Origin: Candidatus Marinamargulisbacteria bacterium SCGC AG-343-D04
Lineage (GTDB): Bacteria > Margulisbacteria > Marinamargulisbacteria > GCA-2716485 > GCA-002719695
DNA length: 38,404 bases
Direction: 5' to 3'
Assembly (NCBI GenBank): GCA_003265885.1
Contig: QFBQ01000011.1
Location: 1 to 38,404, forward strand
The notes beneath the pieces are model-generated. The model worked only from the letters and a program-made list of their open reading frames with translations, did not search any database and was not told the DNA's origin. The stretch's first letter is position 1; each line of letters opens with the position of its first letter. A program made the position numbers and the translations under genes. Positions 25,501-33,700 of the stretch are shown in pieces.

Positions 25501-26710
25501 TGGGGAATTGCTTTTTTCTGGAGGGAATTGCTATTCAGAGTTATCTTCAGAGTCTGATTGCTCGGAAAATAAAGATTTTTTTTCTATGACTCGAGAGAAC
25601 CCTAATTTTATAAAAGATTCTAGAGTATTTTCTAGTCATTTGAAACTTCATTTGTTTGATAAAGCTGACTCAACAGATATTCGGTTTGAGGCGGGTTTTT
25701 GGGAGTCTGGTAGTGACAAAGATGATAAATTTCAGTCTGTTTTAATGGTGGGAGCATTCAAACATCCAGATAAAACCAATGTTGCTAGCTTTGTAGGGAT
25801 TGGAGATGACTTTAATTCTGTAAAGCTGCCGCAATCGGCGTTGCATGTGCGTGGAGCAGCTGTTAGCGGTAATTTGCCATTTAACTATATTTCTATGTTT
25901 GAAAATACTCGTGAAAACTCAGCAGGTTTCTATGAAAGAAATGACCGCTATTCTGCAGAAAACCCTTTTCCTCCATTAAATGATTATGCTATAGCTGCTC
26001 CTAATGCTTTAGCTTTAACTTTTAGTAGTAACCTTTCACCAGAAGAGGGGGGTAATTACATTTCTTTTCTTTTTAGAAGTGCTGGGTCAACTGTGCCTCA
26101 AAGATTAGGTTCAATTGAAGGGAATGAGAATGGACATCTTCAATTTTCTTCTCCAGAGAGAGATTATGCTGAATATTTGGAAAAGAAAAATCCTCAAGAG
26201 ATTATGAATGCTGGGGATGTCGTCGGGATATTTGGAGGAAAAGTTTCTCTTGAAACAAAAGGTGCGGATCATGTTATGGTGTTATCGAGCTCTCCCATTA
26301 TTATAGGGAATTGGCCTGGAGATGATCTTCAACATTTATATTCTTTAGTAGCTTTTCTTGGCCAGGTTCCAGTAAAAGTTTATGGTGTTGTTAATAAGGG
26401 AGATATTCTTGTAGCATCAGGGCTGGGTGATGGGTCTGCATATGCAGTTTCGTCACATTTAATAGGCGTTGACCACATAAATTCTATTATTGGAAGAGCG
26501 TGGGATTCTTTTTCAGGGGAAGGTGTTGGATATGTGAATACTGTTGTAGGGTTTCCTTTTAATGTTAGAATTATACATGAACAATTGAACTTTCTTGAAG
26601 AAAAAATAGGTGACTATGAGAATAAAACGAATGAGTTAGAGGGTCTTTTTCGTAAAACTCTTGAGAAGCAAGAGACATTACTGGAATCGTTAGAGGTAAC
26701 GTTAAAATAA
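22460..26710 (+). CDS. Giant fibre protein 1, 3' part with C-terminal chaperone-like domain
   Basis: This frame (up to 1,416 residues from the ATG at 22460) is almost certainly the rest of giant 1 and not a separate gene: it lacks a signal peptide and ribosome site, and its first sensible residues continue a fibre repeat once one G of the tract at 22491-22499 is removed. It contains SRVGIGTDVPSGDFHIKG, an AYAAVFKG module and several repeat-poor inserts that hold ten cysteines in local pairs. The end is RDYAEYLEKKNPQEI (D4414 in the joined protein), GDVVGIFGGKVS, IGNWPG, VAFLGQVPVKV and a coiled coil (about 4,548-4,595). This resembles phage appendage domains that help trimers fold and may cleave themselves off. 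The stop is eight bases before the recombinase gene. Confidence 0.8.
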   Translation: MNSFLGCLIQRGGASRKVSMGEANPAYDFHVSSLETNQAQLNVSDVFYINSRFSIMNSSPTALLDVFVPEAEAHQSLLNVVSNAGGDPLKLRDGFLSVGNYDSPNFGNSSPKASSAGVRGVTESIQLAIRGKIGIGDTLTAFDAGDPGLHVRHHTSDVSSGLILAPFIESDCNSRACRDLEEAEEDAKDNFKSKCDTAVTGFKDQYTLVMTSLSTVFGLGTDNANFIMCLAILDAYVASGNIMNTAVPSGGDTASITFGVGTVATKANSHGGQTFTGTLVWKVSDSNDVATIEQGIMEAAGLKDLYDAWQTAKNNSTQAFSSPSGLVFFGDMFSIRKDNQELMTVKKNLPDFGGRPTHNLTVSLMSRDSKAKLFVDRISETDNFLKIGENVLFVGADSRVGIGTDVPSGDFHIKGKLKAESLSKTNTVTVPSINIIDKHVVTDKLSPFHYQPINFPNSGPAMTYEQSYFYFRESGNPNDFNYAHWDRSQNITQNITVSHNYRLEEAFSGFSIDSTLTEDSNQNIYGFYIDIEDVLNASDFKSGVKTAQALYGVYVDVSDMEVFEQQGSGAYAAVFKGFKDNIVDAKVVIDLTNGGDLGTYLNYNNDVSFHVSTNRYVKECFAQQPAPNRDGDPSTTIFVTTNTLLCQDNIRYDYPLNIFPEKHPKPGTSFFAFENGAVDAFTFGAQTQVDDIDKNALILQYSGQSEFRSIIDAENAQGATNTITANRVANDLMLKIDKYAFMNILRDDNVDTSSAIMDYLAAKNIVKEILILPHKGKYRFLHTPSPNTTLEQLENLWEDNNVGNFVEGISSRNILSVLSAYLNQEVYHFTLTANRRAMNHAVSLKAGKMIPLAISTGTYPLYREGANIGRVGINVMASSNHFANDNGMFNATLLIGGKYEAGVTNNVYQAGADGADSYQCYTAVGALIAVPNEAQRAICFTDESGYYADYPDGHDLSDPELGSTANKFIEKDQLTVSNYMVGATTYKVMSKKTRFSDVRLGGYTPASGTVDAEPGELLFSGGNCYSELSSESDCSENKDFFSMTRENPNFIKDSRVFSSHLKLHLFDKADSTDIRFEAGFWESGSDKDDKFQSVLMVGAFKHPDKTNVASFVGIGDDFNSVKLPQSALHVRGAAVSGNLPFNYISMFENTRENSAGFYERNDRYSAENPFPPLNDYAIAAPNALALTFSSNLSPEEGGNYISFLFRSAGSTVPQRLGSIEGNENGHLQFSSPERDYAEYLEKKNPQEIMNAGDVVGIFGGKVSLETKGADHVMVLSSSPIIIGNWPGDDLQHLYSLVAFLGQVPVKVYGVVNKGDILVASGLGDGSAYAVSSHLIGVDHINSIIGRAWDSFSGEGVGYVNTVVGFPFNVRIIHEQLNFLEEKIGDYENKTNELEGLFRKTLEKQETLLESLEVTLK
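22491..22499 (+). repeat. G9 homopolymer at the frameshift of giant 1
   Basis: Nine G between GATCCAGA and CTTCTCG mark the exact place where the two long frames of giant 1 meet. The upstream frame reads EGGGFSKS and stops at 22530. With eight G (or eleven) it reads EGGASRKVSMGEANP and stays open to 26710. Confidence 0.9.
26155..26710 (+). other. C-terminal DYAEY domain and coiled coil of giant 1
   Basis: The last 182 residues parallel those of giant 2: DYAEYLEKKNPQEI against DYAEYLEKRHKEEI, GDVVGIFGGKVS against GDIVGVINGKIS, GNWPGDD against GNWPGEE, VAFLGQVPVKV against VAFFGQVPTKV, IIGRAWDS against IVGRAWES. A coiled coil follows. From memory this is the look of the Peptidase_G2/intramolecular chaperone domains of Bacillus phage appendages; a profile search is needed to confirm. 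Confidence 0.6.
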
Positions 26711-26718
26711 ATAGGGAT

Positions 26719-27612
26719 ATGAAGGACATGAGCTTAAATAAAAATAGAGATAGTTTACAATTCATTTCTGACTTTCTTCTTTTTTGTCAGGTTGAATGTC
26801 AGTTTTCAGAGCATACCTGTCGTTCTTATGATTTCGATTTGCGTCAATTTGAGAAAATAGTGTCTCATTTAGGGTCTTTTAGAGAGATGCTCTCTTTTTA
26901 TGTTTCATGGTTGAATGATCAAGGATATAAAGATAGTACTGTGAATAGAAAAGTGTCAGTGGTGCATAGTTTTTCAAATTATCTTATTAATGAAGGGGTT
27001 TTAACGGATTCAGTGGCTTTATCTTTTCCTAAAATAAAAAATATTCATCGTCTTCCTTATGTTTTAGATGTTAATCATGTTGATTTATTGTTATCTCAAC
27101 CAGATGTAAATACTTTTTTTGGACTTCGAGATAGGGTTCTCTTAGAGTGCTTATACTCTGTTGGATTGAGAGTGTCGGAGTGTATCAATATAAAAGTGGA
27201 TGATGTGGATGTTGATTTAATGACTATTAGGGTGGAAGGAAAAGGGGCGCGATTTAGAGTTGTCCCATTGACCTTGAAGGTGATGGATGTCTTGAGGACT
27301 TACTTTTTGTGTTTGGATCAATCTTCATGTTATTTGTTTTGTAATAAGTTAGGGGAGAAAATGACAAGACAGGCTGTTTTTTATTCTGTGAAAAAATATG
27401 CGAAAGCTGCAAACTTAGAACATACATGTATTTCTCCTCATAGTTTTAGGCATGCTTTTGCTACACATTTAATTGAAGGAAATGCTCGTTTACGGGATGT
27501 TCAACTTTTATTAGGACATAGTCATGTGTCTTCGACACAGATATATACAACGATTTCTAATAATTATGTGAAATCTGCATATATTCAGGCACATCCAAGG
27601 GCAATGTTATGA
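26719..27612 (+). CDS. Tyrosine recombinase, XerC/XerD-like
   Basis: The 297-residue protein has the size and layout of chromosomal XerC/XerD: an N-terminal core-binding SAM-like domain (about 10-100) and a catalytic domain with the full set of active residues, R151 (SVGLRVSE), K175 (VEGKGARFR), H241 and R244 (HSFRHAFATH), H267 (LLGHSHVSST) and the nucleophile Y276 (QIYTT). It would resolve chromosome dimers at dif, or act on a local site. The gene starts eight bases after giant 1 ends and 121 bases before giant 2, so it is probably co-transcribed with a surface-fibre gene. The start may be the ATG at 26719 or that at 26728; both have weak ribosome sites. Whether it is XerC, XerD or a locus-specific enzyme cannot be told here. 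Confidence 0.9.
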   Translation: MKDMSLNKNRDSLQFISDFLLFCQVECQFSEHTCRSYDFDLRQFEKIVSHLGSFREMLSFYVSWLNDQGYKDSTVNRKVSVVHSFSNYLINEGVLTDSVALSFPKIKNIHRLPYVLDVNHVDLLLSQPDVNTFFGLRDRVLLECLYSVGLRVSECINIKVDDVDVDLMTIRVEGKGARFRVVPLTLKVMDVLRTYFLCLDQSSCYLFCNKLGEKMTRQAVFYSVKKYAKAANLEHTCISPHSFRHAFATHLIEGNARLRDVQLLLGHSHVSSTQIYTTISNNYVKSAYIQAHPRAML

Positions 27613-27715
27613 TTTGTTTCATGTTTAACTGTGTTTTTCGAGGTTTACGTTGTGTTGAATTTTGGGTAATAAAAATAAATGCAATTTTTTATTCCTTTTT
27701 TTCGTTTTATAATGT

Positions 27716-27724
27716 AGGAGGAGG
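27716..27724 (+). promoter_or_regulatory. Strong ribosome-binding site setting the start of giant 2
   Basis: AGGAGGAGG lies nine bases before the GTG at 27734 and fifteen before the next ATG (27740), favouring GTG as the start codon. It is the strongest Shine-Dalgarno sequence I see in the window. TATAAT at 27708-27713 directly before it is too close to act as a usual promoter for the same message. Confidence 0.6.
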
Positions 27725-27733
27725 TCTTTGTAG

Positions 27734-30700
27734 GTGAACATGATGAGTGTATATAGAAGATTTTTTATGTCTCTTTTGACTTTTTTGTTTACTTGCTTTG
27801 CTTGTGTTTGCTTAGCGGATGTTACCCCTCAGTCTATTTCATTTGAAGTTGTTTTATCAACTCAGCAAACAGGGCGGCTTCAAGGTGAGAAAAATGTTCA
27901 AATATTTATAGGCCCTCAGGAAACGGTTGAGGATAGACCTTTGTGGAGATATTCATTTGACAAGGTTTCTTTTGTCGATGGACGTGCAAGTTTTATTTTA
28001 GGTTGGGATGGGAATCCTTTGAAAGAAGAGGTTTTAAGTAATCCTAATACCGTTATATTTTTGGAAGTTGATGGTTTAACAACATATTTTCCTATTTCTT
28101 CAGTACCTTATGCTATTCATGCAGATACTGCTGAATATGTTGATGAAGTGGATGCTTCTACCATTAGAGGGGTATTTGGGACTACATTAAATATTCAAGC
28201 TGATGTTCATGTTGTTGATGATGTGGGAGATACGGTATTTTTTGTAGATCATAGTAGTGGGAAAATTGGAATTGCTACGTCGAACCCTAATTTTGATTTA
28301 GATGTTAATGGACGCTTAAATGCTTCAGAGTATTTTATTGATGGGGAGTCTTTAGAAAGTGTTTTTTCATGGACAAGGCGAGGGAATATTTTGTCTTATA
28401 ATAGTGATGACCCTATTAATGCTCCGGTTCGTGTAGGTATTGGGACGGATAATCCTGATGCAACGTTAGAGGTTATAGGGACGATTAATGCTAATGAATA
28501 TTTTGTAAAGGGAATTGAACTTGGTAAGTATTATGAAGATATTCTTGTTTGGAAAGATGATGGGGAAGGAAATATTTTTTATTCTTCAGATGATAAATAT
28601 TCTAAGATAGGGATTGGACTATCTGAAAATATAAGTGAGAGATTGGAGGTTTCGGGGTCTATTAGACTTTCTTACTCTATTCAGCCAAGGCCGAGACCTG
28701 GAACCATAGAGTTTAATTCTGTTCTAAATGATTTTATTGGTTATGGTTTTAGTGATCAATCATTTTCGTTGACGGGGGTACAAGTCGATGAAGATGTTAG
28801 TATATCTCCTGGAGAGCTTGCATTTTGGTTAGATGACAGAACTATTACCAGTACGGATAACTTTGTGTTTAAAGATGGAAAGCTTGCAGTTGGGACGGAT
28901 AATCCAACAGCATTATTGACGATACATGGTGATGGAACTAAGCCTTTTCTTGATGTTAAAAATAAATCTGGGTCAGTTTTTTTTATTGATTCTACGGGGA
29001 ATATAGGCGTTCATAAAAGTGATCCGCAATTTTCTCTTGATATTTTAGGTGTCGTGGATGCTTCTAGTTACTTGGTTTCTGGGGAGCCATTGCAATCTGT
29101 GTTTTCAACTGGGACTTTTTGGAATTTAGGTAATTCGGATGAGCATGGAACAGATTTGTTTTATGAGCATGGTAATGTAGGTATTGGAACACAAGACCCG
29201 GTGAATTTATTAGAAATTGCGTCTCTTGGGGAGGATGTTGCCATTACGTTTGATATTGACGGAACGGACTTGTTTAGCATGGGGGTTAAAGAGAATCTTC
29301 AGGATAGTTTTATTATTTCTCAAGGAAATGATTTGGAAGATCCTATTTTTGTTTTTAAAGATAATGTAATCGGAGTTGGGACTGATGATCCACGTGCGAC
29401 TCTTCATGTTAGTGGGAATAGTGGTTTTTTAGTTGAGGGTGGGTTTGATGAATCTTCTATAATAAATCCGACAGGGAATACGTCTCAACTTTTGTTTTTT
29501 CCAGGAAAATCTGTGCTTAGAGTAGGTAGGTTTACTGGGAACCAATGGAAAAATGACAGACTTGGAATCTATAGTTCTGCTTTTGGTTTGGATAATGTTG
29601 CTTCTGGCGAATATTCTTTTGTTGGAGGGGGAAAATCAAATGTTGCATCTGGAAACTATGCTTTTATTTCTGGAGGCTTAGGTAATTTAGCGCAAGGAGA
29701 TTATAGTTTTGCTGGAGGATATTATGCTAAAGCACTTCATGATGGAACATTTGTATGGGCGGATTCTACTCCAACAGCTAATTTTTTTAAATCTACTAGA
29801 CCTTATCAGTTTTTAGTTAGAGCTTTTGGAGGAGTGGGTTTAAATACTAATGAAACAGCAGGGTCTACTTTTGTTGTGAACAGAAAATCTGATGGGAAAA
29901 TATTGAATTTATTTAGTACAGCTGATACGTCTTCTCCTTTTGTTGTTAATGCAGATGGATCTGTTGGAATAAATACTCTAGATACGGGTGAGTCTACTTT
30001 AGCTGTTGAAGGGACTGTGGGTATTGGTACTACGGAGCCTAAAGGGGTTTTACATATTAAAGGCGATCCTCAATCTTCGGATTATTTGATGTATGTTGAA
30101 ACTGTGAATTTTGGGACTTCAGTAACTCCAAGTGTTTTTGTGGTGACGTCTACTGGGAATGTAGGGATTGGTACTGATATTCCTGCAGGAAAATTAGATG
30201 TTAATGGTAAAATATTTTCTACAGGTTTTGTCACTGTTGATCCTAATGATCCCAATAAATTAGTTCAGCTTCAGCCTAACCCGGGATCTCCTTGGCTTCA
30301 AAATGATGCTAAGACATTAACCTATTACGTTTCAGGAAAAGTTGGTATTGGAACGGCTACTCCAAATACTTTGTTGGAGTTATCTAACTTAAATGCTCAG
30401 GGGAATATGCCTGTTATTGGGTATGATTTAGAGGGGAGAGGGCAGTTTAAGTCTGGATTAATAAGAGATAGTGATAATGGTGTTTATTTTGCGGTTGCTT
30501 CCAGTGAAAATTTTACTGAAGAACTTGCTATGTTTGTTGTTACTCAGAATTCAGTTGTTATTGGGAGGGGGGTAACTCAGTCAGCATTTGCATTAGATGT
30601 AAGTGGGGATGTTGTTATTGATGGGAAACTTTCTATTGGAACGACTACTATTCCTACGGGTTATGATGTATTAGTTGATGGAAAATTGGTGGTTACGACA

Positions 30701-33700
30701 TTAAATATTAATGGGAATGATTTTAAATTAAGGAATTCTTCTTGGCAAAATCTGCCTAATTCTGATCCTACTATTTTATATCTTGATCCAAATGTTAAGG
30801 TGGGTATTGGAACTCAGGCTCCTCAATCTGCATTGGATGTGAATGGTATTGTTTCTGTTAATGTTTTGTTTGATGCAACCGACTCATTAACCTTAGGAGA
30901 GAATGCTGATTTGAACGTAGATGTTTTGCATTTAAGAGATGTGGGTTACTCTGGATCACCGCCTACTTTTGGGCGTGTGCTTTTGAATGCTGCTCAATCT
31001 CTTACTTATATTAGTCCAGGAGGAGATAATATTGTTATTTCTTCTCCTCTTCAGATTGCGCAGGATGACGGTTCAGGTCCTTTAGCGTTTTGGGCTACGG
31101 ATACGTCTATTGGGGTACTTCCTATATTTTGGAATAATGAAACGAAGGTATTAAGCGCTACATCTAATGTTGTTTTTGATAATTTTTTAGAAACGTCAGA
31201 TGGATTAGTTGTGTCGTCATCTGTTCAATTTCGAGATGATGTTGGTTTTGTCTTGAATTCAACAATTGATCATAAAGGAGATTTGGGAACTATTGAAGAT
31301 TATACATTGGCTAAGATGACTATGTCTATTAATGAGGATTGGGGGAAACAATCAGAAAAAGTTTTTATAAAAGGAATAGATTTGAGTTTGGTTTCAGATG
31401 ATGAGAGTGCTCAGTTTTTAAACAATGCTACGGCTATTGGGCTTTATGTGGATGTGACGTCAATTAATATTTCTGCAGGAGAAAATGCATCAAAGTATGC
31501 TGCTATTTTTCAAGGAGGGAATGTTGGAATTGGAGTTGAAGATCCTGCTGTTGCTTTGGAGGTTTCAGGGGTTGTATCTGCTAATAACTTTAATTTATCA
31601 GGGCCTTTGTCAGTGCCTCAATTAACGGTTGATCCGGATAATTATACATTACATGTAGAGTTGAATGGAGTTGAAGCTTTTGTGGGGATTGGGACCTCGT
31701 CTCCTCAATCTTCATTAGATGTTCATGGTGAAGTTTCTGCTAATAACTTTATTATTCGTGATGAACTTAGGGCTACTTCTATGAATATTGGAGCAAATAA
31801 TAATTTTGTTATTGATGAAAATGGTAATATTGGGATTGGAACAGATGCTCCTGAAGCTTCTTTTAATATTGAAAAAATATTAAGTACTGCTATGACAGAT
31901 CCTTTTATTGCTGAAAAAATTAATGTGGAGATTGATGGAGTTGATAGGGAAGGACAGGAGTTTTATTTTTCTCAGGATGTTACAGGGTTAAAATTGTCTT
32001 TGGAAACGAAAGAAAATAGTTTTATTAAAAATAATACGGTAAAAGGTTTAGAGATTGATTTTTCAACTTTAAATGTTAAATCTGGAGGAACTGTCTATGG
32101 AGTTTATGTAGATGTGGGGGAGGATGAATTCGTAAGTAATCGGTATGCGGCTATTTTTGATGGAGGGTTTGTTGGAATTGGTCTTACAAATCCTGAGGCT
32201 TCTTTGCATGTTAGTGGAGATATTAAGGTTGAGGGGAGATTAGTTCTGGATGGTAATTTGGAAACGTCAATATTAACGGTCAATAATTTGGTTGTAAATA
32301 GGGTTGCGTCGATGAATAGGGTTACGATTAATAACTTGGTTGTTTTAGATAGTGTATCTGTTAACCGCATCATAGTGGAACAGATGATTAGTGCGGATGA
32401 AGCAGAGTTTGATGGATTGGAGGTTCAGACTATTACTGTAAATAAGATGATTGCGAGGGGTATTAGTGTTAATACAGGTATAAAGTCTCAAAAGATATCG
32501 GTTTTGGATAGTTTTTCTGTAGGGACTTCAGATTTTATTCCTGGTGCATTTTATGTTTCGGGTAATTCTCAATTGGATGGAGGAGTTTTTGTTCAAGGGG
32601 AAGTTTCAGCTAATGTCTTAAATGTTAATAACAATTTTGTGGTCAGTGAAAATGGTTATGTTGGAATTGGTACGACGGATCCAAAGTCTTTTTTGCATAT
32701 GATTTCTGACAGTACGGATGCTTTTGATATTAGCGATATTAATACATGGAATGCTATGAAGTTAGGAGTTACGGGAGATAGAGCTAATCAGACAGTGGGA
32801 ATGATTTTTTCTCCTCAGGATACGCCTTCCAAGTCTATTGGATCAGCTATCCTTGCTCAATCGGGATCTGAAGGGTCTAGTTCTTCTAGGTTAATTTTTG
32901 TTACTGACCCTGAAAATGCTTTACCTCGTGAAAGTATGGTCATAAGTTCAGAGGGGTTTGTGGGGATTAACAATTCTAACCCAAATGTGGAACTTGATGT
33001 AGAGGGTAATGGGGTGTTTACAGGGAGTGTTACAGTGAATGGGACTTTAAGTGTTTCAGATATTCAGTCTTCATCAAGATTGACTATTAATGCTCGTGAA
33101 TCTATTAACTTTGAAAATAGTGTTGAGTTTAAGGATTCTGTTATTTTATCTAGTTCTTTGGCTTTTACACCGACTGATCCTTCTGTGTCTATGGAGGATA
33201 GTTCATATGGGTATTTATATATGCATACTGATAATGATTTGTATTTTAAGAAAACCGATGGGTTATCTGTTAATATTACACGACCTTTTATTGGGGTTCC
33301 TGGGCAAATTCCTTTTTTTAATAGTGAAGGAAGTATTCGAGATAGCGCTCCTTTGAAATGGAATGATACTACGAAACAGATTAGGATTGGTTCTTCTAAT
33401 GTATTAACTAGATTTGAACTTGTAACAACCTTTAATTCCCAGGTGGATGGGAAGGTCGCTGCAGAGAAAATTTTGGTTAAATTTGATGATAGATCTACAG
33501 TCGCCAATTCTGTTTTTTCTGGTTTAGATATTGTTTTGGAAAGTTTTCCAAAATTTGATGGAAGTAATTTTTCTGAAGCAGGTAGGTTAGGGCAAGATGA
33601 GATTGCAATAGGGCTGAATGTAGATATGACGGATTTAATTGCGAACTCTGGTGCTGGAGCGAGTACTTTTACAGGGCATAAGTTTGCTGCAGTTTTTAAT

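Noticed and set aside
27613..27733. A terminator or recombination site between the recombinase and giant 2
   Set aside because: I looked for hairpins with T tails and for paired inverted repeats and saw none convincing. T-rich runs here match the general base composition.
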